A stretch of DNA of 34,051 bases from Treponema sp. (GTDB lineage: Bacteria; Spirochaetota; Spirochaetia; Treponematales; Breznakiellaceae). The first letter of the stretch is position 1. Every line of letters begins with the position of its first letter. Where the stretch lies: the NCBI GenBank assembly GCA_031278095.1, contig JAITLC010000127.1:1-34051 (forward strand), read 5' to 3'. The position numbers and the translations under genes were made by a program. Below, piece after piece: positions 15,482 to 24,424 of the stretch. The notes under the pieces are model-generated. The model had not been told where the DNA came from, made no database searches, and saw nothing but the letters and a program-made list of their open reading frames with translations.

Positions 15482-18013
15482 ATGGCTGAAGAAGTAGAAA
15501 ACACACAAAAACCGAAAGCGGAACTCATCAAGCACAGTCCGGCGGAACATGAAGCAGCAGGGCAGGAAGCTTCTCCCGAAAAAAAGGATGGCTCCCGGAA
15601 AGGAAAGGCCGAGGGCCCCCCCCGAAAGATTATCGTGGTAAAAAAGAAGCCCCGGAATCCTTCTGCGGCGCCCAATCCGAGGAAGGTGCAGCCCAAGGTA
15701 GTTGTAGCGGGTCAACGTACAAAGGATTCTTCCGAAGACTCCGGGGAAAGCCGGGATGAAAAGCCCAGAGATGAGAGCCATGTTGCCTCCTTCCCCGTAA
15801 CTCAGCGGCCCGCGGCGGCTGCAGGCAGGGTAGGGGGAAAACCGGTAGGCCCTCCCCCCCGCCGTGAAGAAGGCCCACGCGGACCCTCGCCGTCTTTCTC
15901 AGGCCGTCCCGCCGGAACGGTAGGAAGAGTCGGAGGCCGTCCCGTAGGCCCTCCGCGCGGCGAAGGCGGTTTCCGTCCCGCGGGAGGCCCTCCGCGGCCG
16001 GGTTTTGGTCAGGGCCCCCGTCCCGGCGGCGGCAGGCCCGGTTTTGGCCAGGGCAGACCCGGCTTCGGCCCAAGACCCGCAGTAGGCGCCAACCGTAGCG
16101 GAGGGCCCGGCACGGCGGCTCCTCTGCCGGAAGGCAAAGGCACTGCGAAGCGTACCTTCAAGGCCAAGAAAACGGTTAATTACCGTAAAGAAAAAGAACA
16201 CGAGATGGAGGAGAAACTCCTCCAGACCAAGAAAAAGATAACCCAAACGACCAATCCGGTACCCAAGAGTATCGATATTATGGAGGTTATCTCCGTTTCG
16301 GAACTTGCCCGCAAGATGAACCTCAAGGCTTCCGATCTTATCCAGAAACTGATGAGCATGGGGATGATGGTTACCATTAACCAGCAGATCGATGCGGAAA
16401 CCGCTATGATTCTTGCGGCGGAATTCGGAGCGGATGTAAAGATCATCAGTCTCTACGATGAAACGGTGATCTCCTCTACTTCGGATGATGGGGTGGAACT
16501 CAAGCCCCGGCCGCCGGTGGTTACCGTAATGGGTCACGTTGATCACGGCAAGACCAAGCTTCTCGATGCAATCCGCAGCACCGATGTGGTAGCGGGAGAA
16601 TTCGGCGGTATCACCCAGCATATAGGCGCCTATATGGTGGATACTCCGGAGGGCCGGATCGCCTTCCTGGATACCCCCGGCCACGAAGCCTTTACCCGTA
16701 TGCGGGCCAGAGGCGCCCAGGTTACCGACATAGTGGTCCTCGTGGTGGCCGCTGATGACGGAGTTATGCCTCAAACCGTGGAAGCGATTAACCACGCCAA
16801 AGAGGCGAATGTTCCGATCATCGTAGCGGTAAACAAGATAGACAAACCTGAGGCCAACCCTGACCGGGTAAAGAGCCAGCTTGCAGACCTGGGACTCAGC
16901 CCGGAAGAGTGGGGAGGGCAGTCCATGTTTGTGGAGCTTTCCGCGCTCAAGAAGCAGGGTATCGATAAACTCATCGAAACCATACTCCTCCAGGCGGAAA
17001 TTCTCGATCTCAAGGTCAACTACAGCCGCGTTGCCGAAGGCAAAATTCTGGAATCCCAGATAGATCATGGCCGGGGCATCGTTGCCACCATCATGATCGA
17101 AAGGGGGACTCTCAAGGTGGGAGACTCTTTTGTGGCGGGGATCTGGCCCGGAAAGGTGAGGGCTCTCTTCAACGACAAGGGAGAAAAACTCGAAGAGGCT
17201 ACCCCTTCAATGCCGGTGGAAGTTCTCGGTTTTGAAGGCATTCCCAATGCGGGGGACCCCTTCCAGGTGGTGGAAGATGAAAAACTTGCACGCGGTTATT
17301 CTTCCAAACGCCAGGAACTTAAACGCTTTGAAGATGCCAAGAACATAAAGAAAGTTACCATGGATAACTTACACGACATGATAAGCGACGGCGGCATGCA
17401 GGAGCTCAAGGTAATCATCAAGGCTGATGTTCAGGGTTCCGCGGAAGCCCTCAAGTCTAGTCTGGAGAAACTTTCCACGAAAGAGATCCGCCTTCATGTC
17501 ATTCAGGCCCTTCCCGGCGCCATCAACGAAGGAGATGTGGATCTGGCCATTGCGTCCAATGCGATCATCATCGGTTTCAATGTCCGGCCTATACCCAAGG
17601 CCAAGGCTCTTGCCGACCAGGAGAAGGTCGATATACGGAAGTACAATGTAATCTACAAGGCGGTGGAAGAGATCCAGCAGGCTATGGAAGGCATGCTCAA
17701 ACCGTATACAAAGGAAGAGGTCATTGGAATGGCAGAGGTGCGGAATACCTTCAGGGTTCCCAAGGCCGGTACCATTGCGGGCTGTTATGTACTCAGCGGT
17801 ACGGTGAAGCGCAACGCCAGTGTTAACCTCATCAGGAACGAAATAGTTATCCATACAGGAAAGATCTCCAGTCTCAAACGTTTCAAGGATGATGCCAGGG
17901 AAGTGGCCGCCGGCTTTGAATGCGGGCTGGGTATTTATGATTTCAATGACATTCAGGTAGACGATCAACTTGAAGTATTCGAGATAGTGCAGGTTGCACG
18001 GAAACTCAGTTAG
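15482..18013 (+). CDS. infB: Translation initiation factor IF-2
   Basis: An 843-residue GTPase that brings initiator tRNA to the 30S subunit. ATG 15482 is preceded by AGGTGG. The first ~215 residues are low complexity: a Lys/Glu-rich stretch, then Pro/Gly/Arg repeats such as [15 protein letters not shown] and [15 protein letters not shown]. The conserved part has the IF2_N-like domain ([23 protein letters not shown], near 265-285), G1 GHVDHGKT at about 351, G3 DTPGHEAF, G4 NKID, and domains II-IV ending in [18 protein letters not shown]. It is preceded by nusA (66-base gap) and followed by rbfA (9-base gap). Confidence 0.97.
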   Translation: MAEEVENTQKPKAELIKHSPAEHEAAGQEASPEKKDGSRKGKAEGPPRKIIVVKKKPRNPSAAPNPRKVQPKVVVAGQRTKDSSEDSGESRDEKPRDESHVASFPVTQRPAAAAGRVGGKPVGPPPRREEGPRGPSPSFSGRPAGTVGRVGGRPVGPPRGEGGFRPAGGPPRPGFGQGPRPGGGRPGFGQGRPGFGPRPAVGANRSGGPGTAAPLPEGKGTAKRTFKAKKTVNYRKEKEHEMEEKLLQTKKKITQTTNPVPKSIDIMEVISVSELARKMNLKASDLIQKLMSMGMMVTINQQIDAETAMILAAEFGADVKIISLYDETVISSTSDDGVELKPRPPVVTVMGHVDHGKTKLLDAIRSTDVVAGEFGGITQHIGAYMVDTPEGRIAFLDTPGHEAFTRMRARGAQVTDIVVLVVAADDGVMPQTVEAINHAKEANVPIIVAVNKIDKPEANPDRVKSQLADLGLSPEEWGGQSMFVELSALKKQGIDKLIETILLQAEILDLKVNYSRVAEGKILESQIDHGRGIVATIMIERGTLKVGDSFVAGIWPGKVRALFNDKGEKLEEATPSMPVEVLGFEGIPNAGDPFQVVEDEKLARGYSSKRQELKRFEDAKNIKKVTMDNLHDMISDGGMQELKVIIKADVQGSAEALKSSLEKLSTKEIRLHVIQALPGAINEGDVDLAIASNAIIIGFNVRPIPKAKALADQEKVDIRKYNVIYKAVEEIQQAMEGMLKPYTKEEVIGMAEVRNTFRVPKAGTIAGCYVLSGTVKRNASVNLIRNEIVIHTGKISSLKRFKDDAREVAAGFECGLGIYDFNDIQVDDQLEVFEIVQVARKLS

Positions 18014-18022
18014 AGGGCGGAA

Positions 18023-18406
18023 TTGCCGGAATATCGTACCGAACGTATTGGTCATCTGATACAGGAGAAGATCAGCGCCTTGATCCTCAACGGCAGCATC
18101 AAGGATCCTCGGGTAAACTCCTTTCTCTCCATTACCAGGGTGAATGTTTCAAAAGATCTCTCTTATGCAGATGTGTATGTCTCAAACATCAGCGGCAAGC
18201 CGGGAATTGCCAAAGGAACCGCGGGTCTGCAGAGCGCCGCTGGTTTCATCCAGGCCCGGCTTGCAGGAGAAATGCATATCCGCAAGACACCCCATCTCCG
18301 TTTCCATGAAGATTCAAGCATCCGTGAAGGTTTTGACATGATAAAAAAAATTGAAGAGCTAAATGCTTCAAAACAATCGGAGACAGATGACGGCGGCGGA
18401 GAATAG
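18023..18406 (+). CDS. rbfA: 30S ribosome-binding factor RbfA
   Basis: A 127-residue KH-type protein that binds the 30S subunit during late maturation of the 16S rRNA 5' end. Translation appears to start at TTG 18023 after GAGGGCGG; the sequence PEYRTERIGHLIQEKISALI matches the family N-terminus right after this codon, so an upstream start is not needed. The middle contains SITRVNVSKDLSYADVYVS, and the C-terminal KH signature reads RKTPHLRFHEDSSIREGFDM. The tail (NASKQSETDDGGGE) overlaps the beginning of truB. The position between infB and truB is the usual bacterial order. Confidence 0.93.
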   Translation: MPEYRTERIGHLIQEKISALILNGSIKDPRVNSFLSITRVNVSKDLSYADVYVSNISGKPGIAKGTAGLQSAAGFIQARLAGEMHIRKTPHLRFHEDSSIREGFDMIKKIEELNASKQSETDDGGGE

Positions 18407-19370
18407 GGACAGCCTTTTACTCCTGGACAAGGCTCCGGGGATCACCAGCTTTGACAGCCTCCGGCAGGTAAAAAAGGCCCTGAATACTAAAAAAGTCGGA
18501 CACACGGGAACCCTGGACAAGTTTGCTTCCGGGCTTCTTGTAATCCTCACGGGCCGGGCACTGAGACTAAGCCCCTGGTTTAGCCGCTGTAATAAAGAAT
18601 ATGAGGCCCTCATCCGTTTTGGAGAAGAAACCGATACTCTTGATCCTGAAGGCAGCGTGACTGCCGAAGCTCCCCTTCCGTCCCGAAAAGCGGTAGAAGA
18701 GGCAGTACCCGCCTTTCTCGGGGAAATTTTGCAAGTTCCGCCAATATATTCGGCCATTCATGTCGGGGGAAAGCGGGCTTCGCAGCTTGTGCGGGCCGGA
18801 GAAGTTCCCCGCATGAAAGAACGGAAGGTGAATATCTATAGTATCCGTCTCCTCTCCTGGGAACCGCCTCTGGCCTCTTTTTCTGTAAGCTGTTCCGGCG
18901 GAACCTATATCCGTTCATTGGCCCGGGATCTGGCCCTTGCCGCGGGGAGCAGGGGCCGCCTGGAGGCTCTCCGGCGGACAAAGGTTTCCGGTTTCCGGGT
19001 GGAAGAAGCCTTCAGGGAAGCGGTCCCCGAAGCACTCATAAGCATAAAACCGGAAATTTTCAGTCTTCTCGGAATACCTATTATTAAAGTAAAACTTCAT
19101 GATATACAAAATATTATACATGGTAAGCCTCTTGCCCCCCTTCTGGATCATACAGGGATACGGTTCCCTACCGATAGCGGCATGGAAAAATTTCCCGAGG
19201 ATGATTTTTGCGCAGGGCTTTTTTCTGAAGACAACAGCTTCCTGGCTCTCGTAGAAAAAAAATCCGGCGCCTGGCGCTATGGGTTTGTTTTTGCACAAGC
19301 CGCCGAAACCGGCGCCGGCCCATCACCTTTCTTTCGTTCGCGGCCTGAAGGGACACATGCAAATTATTGA
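18387..19370 (+). CDS. truB: tRNA pseudouridine(55) synthase TruB
   Basis: A 327-residue enzyme converting U55 of the tRNA T-loop to pseudouridine. The catalytic motif GHTGTLDKFASGLL contains the nucleophile Asp44; other family blocks are LLLLDKAPGITSFDSLRQVKK, EYEALIRFGEETDTLD, QVPPIYSAIHVGGKRAS and GGTYIRSLARDLA. A PUA-like tail follows. Two starts are possible: ATG 18363, or ATG 18387 with a GGAG site 4 bases upstream. I prefer the latter, since the family homology begins just after it; it overlaps rbfA by 20 bases. The 3' end overlaps the ribF start by 14 bases, so coupling is likely throughout rbfA-truB-ribF. Confidence 0.94.
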   Translation: MTAAENRDSLLLLDKAPGITSFDSLRQVKKALNTKKVGHTGTLDKFASGLLVILTGRALRLSPWFSRCNKEYEALIRFGEETDTLDPEGSVTAEAPLPSRKAVEEAVPAFLGEILQVPPIYSAIHVGGKRASQLVRAGEVPRMKERKVNIYSIRLLSWEPPLASFSVSCSGGTYIRSLARDLALAAGSRGRLEALRRTKVSGFRVEEAFREAVPEALISIKPEIFSLLGIPIIKVKLHDIQNIIHGKPLAPLLDHTGIRFPTDSGMEKFPEDDFCAGLFSEDNSFLALVEKKSGAWRYGFVFAQAAETGAGPSPFFRSRPEGTHANY

Positions 19371-20133
19371 CTGGCTGGACTACACGCACAACAGAATATC
19401 AGAGCCGGAGGAGGGAATTTCCCTCAGCATCGGTGTTTTTGATGGGGTTCACCGGGGCCATCAGGAGTTAATCCGGCGTATTACAGCCTCTCCCCATGTT
19501 CCGGCAGTCCTTACCTTTGCCCAAAACCCCCGTCAAATCCTTAAAAAGGGAAGCCGGCATGGAGAGATTACCAGTCTTTCCCAAAAATTGGCCGTTATGG
19601 AAAGTTTTGGGGTATTTCGGGCTCTGGTTATTGACTTTTCTACCGGTTTCAGTACATTATCGGGAAGAGAATTTATCCGTCTTTTAACCGTAAGGCATAA
19701 AATCGGCCTTATGGTTGTAGGTTCCAATTTCCATTGCGGATTCAGACAAGATACCGACGCCGCCCTTTTTAAGAGTATCTGCGAAAAGGCGGGGGTTAAA
19801 ACAGAGGTCTTGCCGCCGCTTATGGAAGGCCGGCGGCCTGTCAGTTCCAGCAGGATTCGCTCTCTTGTAGCGGAAGGGGATTTACGGGGAGCCGCTTCCC
19901 TTTTAGGAAGACCTTACGGGATTGACCTTCAGGGAATTGAAGCCTTCAGGACGGGAGACGGTTTTTACTGGGATGCAAAGGCTGCTTTACGGCTCTTGCC
20001 TCCGGCAGGTGTGTATCCTGTCAGGGTATTGAGTAATGGTGGTGAATGGCTCGAAAGAATTCTCACGGTTCATGACGGTCGTCTGTCGATTCCCTCAGTT
20101 TCAGCTGCGGAATACGCAGAGTTCTGTTGGTAA
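19357..20133 (+). CDS. ribF: RibF-type FAD synthetase with degenerate riboflavin-kinase part
   Basis: A 258-residue homologue of RibF, normally a bifunctional riboflavin kinase/FMN adenylyltransferase of about 300-315 residues. ATG 19357 has GAAGGGA upstream. The nucleotidyltransferase half is intact: SIGVFDGVHRGHQ (24-36), VLTFAQNPRQIL, LMVVGSNFHCGF and the SSSRIRSLVAEGDLRGAASLLGR blocks. After that the kinase half is short: PPAGVYPVRV aligns with the conserved PPDGVYAV block, but the GFPTAN and NIGTRPT motifs that bind ATP/Mg and flavin are absent, and about 60 C-terminal residues are missing. It is therefore probably an FAD synthetase only. The stop codon lies in a hairpin repeat (20121-20161). 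Confidence 0.88.
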   Translation: MQIIDWLDYTHNRISEPEEGISLSIGVFDGVHRGHQELIRRITASPHVPAVLTFAQNPRQILKKGSRHGEITSLSQKLAVMESFGVFRALVIDFSTGFSTLSGREFIRLLTVRHKIGLMVVGSNFHCGFRQDTDAALFKSICEKAGVKTEVLPPLMEGRRPVSSSRIRSLVAEGDLRGAASLLGRPYGIDLQGIEAFRTGDGFYWDAKAALRLLPPAGVYPVRVLSNGGEWLERILTVHDGRLSIPSVSAAEYAEFCW

Positions 20134-20161
20134 AGTAACCGGCCTTATGGACAGACACTAA
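20121..20161. repeat. Diverged copy of the hairpin repeat, overlapping the ribF stop
   Basis: TAAAGTAACCG (20131-20141) and CCTTATGGACAGACACTA (20143-20160) closely match the element at 11491-11520. The 5' arm (TTCTGTTGGTAAAGT) pairs with the 3' arm only imperfectly, through several G-U pairs. The TAA that ends ribF is the first three bases of the conserved core. It occupies most of the 52-base gap before rpsO. Confidence 0.55.
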
Positions 20162-20185
20162 TTTGTTTCCAAGGAGAATAAAAAT

Positions 20186-20455
20186 ATGGCATTAAGCAAA
20201 GATGAAACAACTTCCCTTGTCAGTAAATTCGGTAAAAGCGAAAAAGATACCGGCGCTGCGGAAGTACAGATTGCCCTGCTTACCGAGCGGATTAACCAGC
20301 TCACAGAGCATTGCAAACAGTTCAAGAAGGACAAATCCAGTAACCGGGGTCTCTTAATCCTTGTCGGTCACCGCCGCCGGATTCTGAAATATCTTCAGCA
20401 CAGGGATCTTGAAAAGTACCGTTCCCTCATCAAGGAATTGGGGATCCGCAAATAA
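20186..20455 (+). CDS. rpsO: 30S ribosomal protein S15
   Basis: An 89-residue primary 16S rRNA-binding protein of the small-subunit platform. ATG 20186 follows AAGGAG at 20171-20176. The whole sequence matches S15: MALSKDETTSLVSKFGKSE, DTGAAEVQIALLTERINQLT, HCKQFKKDKSSNRGLLILVG, HRRRILKYLQHRDLEKYRSL and IKELGIRK. It is followed by pnp after 2 bases, the conserved rpsO-pnp pair. In some bacteria S15 represses its own mRNA through a leader structure; the hairpin repeat just upstream could serve, but there is no specific evidence. Confidence 0.98.
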   Translation: MALSKDETTSLVSKFGKSEKDTGAAEVQIALLTERINQLTEHCKQFKKDKSSNRGLLILVGHRRRILKYLQHRDLEKYRSLIKELGIRK

Positions 20456-20457
20456 TA

Positions 20458-22632
20458 ATGCTTCAAAAAGTAACCTATCAAATAGCCGGGAAAGACTTAA
20501 TACTCGAAACCGGCAGGATCGCAAAGCAGGCCAACGGTTCTGTTTTTGCCCAGTATGCGGGTTCTGCGGTGATTGCCACCGTGTGCTCATCTTCGGAATC
20601 GGTGGAAGGTCTCGACTACGTTCCCCTGACTGTTGACTACAATGAAAAATACTATGCCGCCGGGAAGATCCCCGGAGGTTTCATCAAGCGGGAAGGGAGG
20701 CCCAAGGATAAGGAGATCCTCATTTCCCGGCTCATAGACAGGCCCATGCGGCCTCTCTTCGACAAGAGTTTCGGCCGGGAGATCCAGATTGTACCCATGA
20801 CGGTTTCCGCCGATATGATCAATCCTCCCGATATTCTTGCCATCATAGCCAGTTCCGCGGCGGTACATATTTCCGATATCCCTTTTAACGGCCCCGTCGC
20901 CGGGGTGAGGATCTGCCAGGTTAACGGGGAACTTGTGGTTAATCCCACCTATGAAGAAATAGAGAAATCCGCTCTGGAAATCGTGGTGGCAGGTACCAAA
21001 GACGGTATCACCATGGTGGAAGGGGGAGCCAAAGAGGTCAGCGAAGATCTCATGATCGAAGCCCTGGATAAGGCCCGCGAGGTGATCCTTGAATTCTGTA
21101 ATCTTCAGGAAGAGCTTCGCAGGCTTGCCGGGAAAGAAAAACTTCCCCTCACCGAATTCGGCGTCAAGCTGGAGAATGAAGATGCCATCCGCGAAGCAGC
21201 CTATCCAAGGCTTGAAAAGGCTTGTTTCCTCCCCACAAAGGTAGAGAGGCACGACGGAATAAGGGCAGTAAAAAAAGAAATCACGGAACAATACGCATCT
21301 CAACTGGAAGATGAAACGCAGAACAAACTTTTTGGCTCTCTCTTTGAAGACATGCAGTATCAGATCCTCCGCTCTTCGATTCTGGACAAGGGCCGCCGGG
21401 TTGACGGTCGCGGGCTTGAGGATATCAGGCCGATTAGCTGTGAAGTGGGAATTCTTCCCAGGCCCCATGGTTCAGCCCTCTTTACCAGAGGGGAGACCCA
21501 GGCCCTTGCGGTAAGCACTCTGGGAACTGTCTTTGATGAACAGATCTTCGACGACATAGAAGGGGATAAACGGGAGAATTTCATCCTGCACTACAATTTT
21601 CCTCCCTATTCGGTAGGAGAAGTAGGCCGGATGGCTACAGGCCGCCGGGAGATAGGCCACGGAAACCTGGTCCGCCGTTCATTGGAAGCTGTGGTACCCG
21701 GAAAAGATGAATTTCCTTATACCATCCGGGTGGTCTCTGAAATTACGGAGTCTAACGGCTCTTCGTCCATGGCATCCGTTTGCGGCGGCACGCTTTCCAT
21801 GCTTCATGCAGGGGTACCGATGAAAAAACCTGTTGCGGGTATCGCCATGGGCCTTATCACGGAAGGTTCCGGCAAGGATGGTGAACGTTTTGCCGTTCTT
21901 TCCGACATTCTGGGGGAAGAAGATCACCTCGGAGACATGGACTTCAAGGTTGCCGGTACCCAGGACGGGATCACCGGTTTCCAGATGGATATCAAGATTG
22001 CCGGTGTTTCCACTGCCATCATGCGGAAGGCCCTGGATCAGGCCAGGCGGGGAAGGCTCCACATCCTCTCCATCATGAAGGCGACTATTTCAAAACCTTC
22101 TTCCGAAATCAGTGAATACGCTCCCAAGATCGTTACCCTCAAGATCGAGGTGGACAAGATCGGCGCACTCATCGGCCCCGGGGGCAAGAACATTAAAGCC
22201 CTCTGTGAACAGTACAAGGTTACCATCAATACCGAAAACGACGGTACCGTGACCATCTACGGAAAGAATGCCAAGGATGCGGAAGAAGCCAGGGACGCCG
22301 TTATCGGTATCGCCGCGGATCCTGAAACCGGCCGGATCTACAACGGCAAAGTCATGAGGATCATGGATTTCGGCGCCTTTGTGGAGATTCTCCCCGGCAA
22401 GGAAGGGCTTGTTCATATCAGTAAGCTGTCCCGGCAGCGGATCAATACGGTTACCGAAGTTCTCCACGAAGGTCAGGAGATCCCGGTAAAGCTTCTGGAA
22501 ATTGACAAAATGGGCCGGCTTAACCTTTCCTATATCGATGCAATTGACCCGGACGGTGAAATTCCCGCCGGACAGGGCAGGGACGAGCGGCCCCGGCAGG
22601 GACACAGGGATGGCGGAAGGTTCCGCCGTTAG
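20458..22632 (+). CDS. pnp: Polynucleotide phosphorylase
   Basis: A 724-residue 3'-5' exoribonuclease that degrades RNA phosphorolytically. ATG 20458 follows the rpsO stop by two bases. Two RNase PH-like cores are present: the first from about residue 10 (LILETGRIAKQANGSVFAQY, ISRLIDRPMRPLF), the second from about 310 (DKGRRVDGRGLEDIRPISCE, GSALFTRGETQAL, NGSSSMASVCGGTLSMLHAG, GDMDFKVAGTQDGITGFQMD). These are followed by a KH domain (ALIGPGGKNIKALCE) and an S1 domain (YNGKVMRIMDFGAFVEILPG, EGLVHISKLS). The length is typical. The last codons overlap dut by 23 bases. Confidence 0.98.
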   Translation: MLQKVTYQIAGKDLILETGRIAKQANGSVFAQYAGSAVIATVCSSSESVEGLDYVPLTVDYNEKYYAAGKIPGGFIKREGRPKDKEILISRLIDRPMRPLFDKSFGREIQIVPMTVSADMINPPDILAIIASSAAVHISDIPFNGPVAGVRICQVNGELVVNPTYEEIEKSALEIVVAGTKDGITMVEGGAKEVSEDLMIEALDKAREVILEFCNLQEELRRLAGKEKLPLTEFGVKLENEDAIREAAYPRLEKACFLPTKVERHDGIRAVKKEITEQYASQLEDETQNKLFGSLFEDMQYQILRSSILDKGRRVDGRGLEDIRPISCEVGILPRPHGSALFTRGETQALAVSTLGTVFDEQIFDDIEGDKRENFILHYNFPPYSVGEVGRMATGRREIGHGNLVRRSLEAVVPGKDEFPYTIRVVSEITESNGSSSMASVCGGTLSMLHAGVPMKKPVAGIAMGLITEGSGKDGERFAVLSDILGEEDHLGDMDFKVAGTQDGITGFQMDIKIAGVSTAIMRKALDQARRGRLHILSIMKATISKPSSEISEYAPKIVTLKIEVDKIGALIGPGGKNIKALCEQYKVTINTENDGTVTIYGKNAKDAEEARDAVIGIAADPETGRIYNGKVMRIMDFGAFVEILPGKEGLVHISKLSRQRINTVTEVLHEGQEIPVKLLEIDKMGRLNLSYIDAIDPDGEIPAGQGRDERPRQGHRDGGRFRR

Positions 22633-23062
22633 CCTGAAAATCATGCGGAAGGATCCCCGTGTCTCCCTGCCTGAATATGCCAGCGAGGGAGCGGCGGGAA
22701 TGGATCTGCGGGCCTTTCTTCAGAAAGAGGTGCTGATGCCTCCTATGGGCAGGGCCAAAATTCCAACCGGCCTCTACGTTGAGATACCTCAAGGCTATGA
22801 GGCCCAGATAAGGCCCCGTTCAGGTCTTGCGGCCCGTCACGGTGTTACGATCCTCAATTCTCCTGGTACCATAGATTCGGATTACCGGGGAGAACTGGAG
22901 ATCCTGCTTGTCAATCTGGGGATTGAACCCTTTGTCATTCAAAACGGGGATCGTATTGCCCAACTGGTCATCGCCCCGGTAGCCCGGCTTCCCGTTGAAG
23001 AAAGCGGAGAGCTGTCGGAGACCATGCGGGGCAGGAGGGGCTTCGGCTCTACGGGAATATAG
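22610..23062 (+). CDS. dut: dUTP diphosphatase
   Basis: A 150-residue trimeric dUTPase, hydrolysing dUTP to dUMP and pyrophosphate. I chose ATG 22610, which has AGGGACACAGGG upstream and gives the usual length; the frame extends further left inside pnp. All five motifs are visible: EGAAGMDLRA, RPRSGLAARHG, GTIDSDYRGE with the catalytic Asp, GDRIAQLVIAPV and RGRRGFGSTG. It starts within the end of pnp, and the next gene begins 3 bases after its stop, so it is translated as part of the same operon. Confidence 0.96.
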   Translation: MAEGSAVSLKIMRKDPRVSLPEYASEGAAGMDLRAFLQKEVLMPPMGRAKIPTGLYVEIPQGYEAQIRPRSGLAARHGVTILNSPGTIDSDYRGELEILLVNLGIEPFVIQNGDRIAQLVIAPVARLPVEESGELSETMRGRRGFGSTGI

Positions 23063-23065
23063 GGT

Positions 23066-24424
23066 ATGGAAAAAACCGGCCCGGATGAAGCGCAAACCGC
23101 TGAAAGCGGCGGCGTACAAGCAATTTCTTTAGGCCCGCAGCCCGGAGAGGCAGGACTGGAACACGGGCTTAGTATTTCAAAAACCCTCTTTCGTTATGTG
23201 ATCATGGAGACTCTTTTTTCCTTTTGGGTTGCCTTTCTCTTTTTCTTTTTTATTTTTTTCGTCAACCAGCTTCTCCTGATGGCCCAGGAGATTCTTACCA
23301 AGCATGTGCCCTTTAATCAGGTGGCCCTTCTCGTGCTCTATTCCCTGCCTTCGATAATCGCCATGGCGGCTCCTTTTGCATCCCTTGTGGGAACGCTCAT
23401 GACCATAGGCCGGATGACAAGCGATAACGAAATCCTTGTGATGCTCTCATCGGGTCTTTCGTACCGGAACATTTTTATTCCTGCAATTTTAGTAGGAGTG
23501 GTAATTTCCCTGCTCTCCTTTTTTGCCAATGATGTGCTGCTTCCCGCAGGAACCGTTTCCTTTGCCCGGCTTTACCGCCGTATCCTTGTCTCGACCCCGG
23601 CTCTGGAACTGGAGGCCAATTCGGTGAAGCGTTTCAAGGAAACGGTCATAGTCACCGGAGAAGTGATAGGGAATTCCATTGATTCCGTCCTCATTCTGGA
23701 CAGAACCAGCGACGGAGAACGGCGTGTGATCATGGCCAATAATGCGGTGCTTAAAGACGGAGGGAAGGACGGGCTCTCCCTGGATCTTGAGCAGGCCTTT
23801 ATTCAGTCTTCCAAGGAAGTAGCCCGCCAGGACTACGATTATGCCTCAACCCGCTCCCTCCAGTACTGGATACCCCAGGAAGATCTCATCCAGGCGGTAT
23901 CCTCTATCGGCCCACGGGAGATGAGTTCCATTGATGTGTGGCGGGAGATAAAAAAAAAGACGGTGGATCTGGATGTCAGGCTGGATGAACAGTATAGCCG
24001 TGTTACTTCACAGGCCCTGCTCCTGGAGGAAAGTCTCCGCCGGGGGCCTGGCGCGGATACCTGGAACCGCAGAACCAATGATCTTGCCAGTTTTATGAGG
24101 GAAGACGATTCGGCCCGTTCAATTAAAAAAGATCGCAGCCTCCTTGTGTACCGGCTTGAGTTCTATAAAAAGTATTCAATTCCCTTCGGGGCTCTCTCCT
24201 TTGTCTTTCTGGCAGTTCCCCTTGGGCTCTTTGCAAAGAAAAGTGGTCAGACGGTGGGGTTTATCTTTGGCCTCATTATTTCGGTTGTCTATTGGGCCTT
24301 GCTACTGGGAGGACAGACCATGGGTATGCGTCTCGGTTATTCCCCCTTCTGGACGATGTGGCTGCCCAATATTCTGGCCATATCAATAGGCCTCTTTCTG
24401 TGTATTCTGAGGATGAGGAGATGA
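23066..24424 (+). CDS. LptF/LptG-family permease (first of a pair)
   Basis: A 452-residue inner-membrane protein of the YjgP/YjgQ (LptF/LptG) family. It has an N-terminal cytoplasmic stretch of about 45 residues, a first membrane segment around 50-72 (ETLFSFWVAFLFFFFIFF), two more segments around 85-165, a periplasmic beta-jellyroll region with no strong hydrophobic segments (about 170-345), and three C-terminal membrane segments (LSFVFLAVPLGLFAKKSGQTV). In Gram-negatives this family forms the ABC exporter of LPS with LptB; in a treponeme, which may lack LPS, the exported lipid is unclear. Its stop overlaps the start of the second permease (ATGA). Confidence 0.88.
   Translation: MEKTGPDEAQTAESGGVQAISLGPQPGEAGLEHGLSISKTLFRYVIMETLFSFWVAFLFFFFIFFVNQLLLMAQEILTKHVPFNQVALLVLYSLPSIIAMAAPFASLVGTLMTIGRMTSDNEILVMLSSGLSYRNIFIPAILVGVVISLLSFFANDVLLPAGTVSFARLYRRILVSTPALELEANSVKRFKETVIVTGEVIGNSIDSVLILDRTSDGERRVIMANNAVLKDGGKDGLSLDLEQAFIQSSKEVARQDYDYASTRSLQYWIPQEDLIQAVSSIGPREMSSIDVWREIKKKTVDLDVRLDEQYSRVTSQALLLEESLRRGPGADTWNRRTNDLASFMREDDSARSIKKDRSLLVYRLEFYKKYSIPFGALSFVFLAVPLGLFAKKSGQTVGFIFGLIISVVYWALLLGGQTMGMRLGYSPFWTMWLPNILAISIGLFLCILRMRR

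Noticed and set aside
13874-15781. A 635-codon open frame on the complement of nusA
   Set aside because: It lies fully opposite nusA and the start of infB, which are certain genes; the translated protein has no recognisable domain and is a codon-bias shadow.
15899-17068. A 389-codon open frame on the complement of infB
   Set aside because: Opposite the conserved GTPase region of infB; composition reflects the mirror of infB codons and no motif is present.
20587-21468. A 293-codon open frame on the complement of pnp
   Set aside because: Fully inside pnp on the other strand with no domain and no ribosome site; a shadow.
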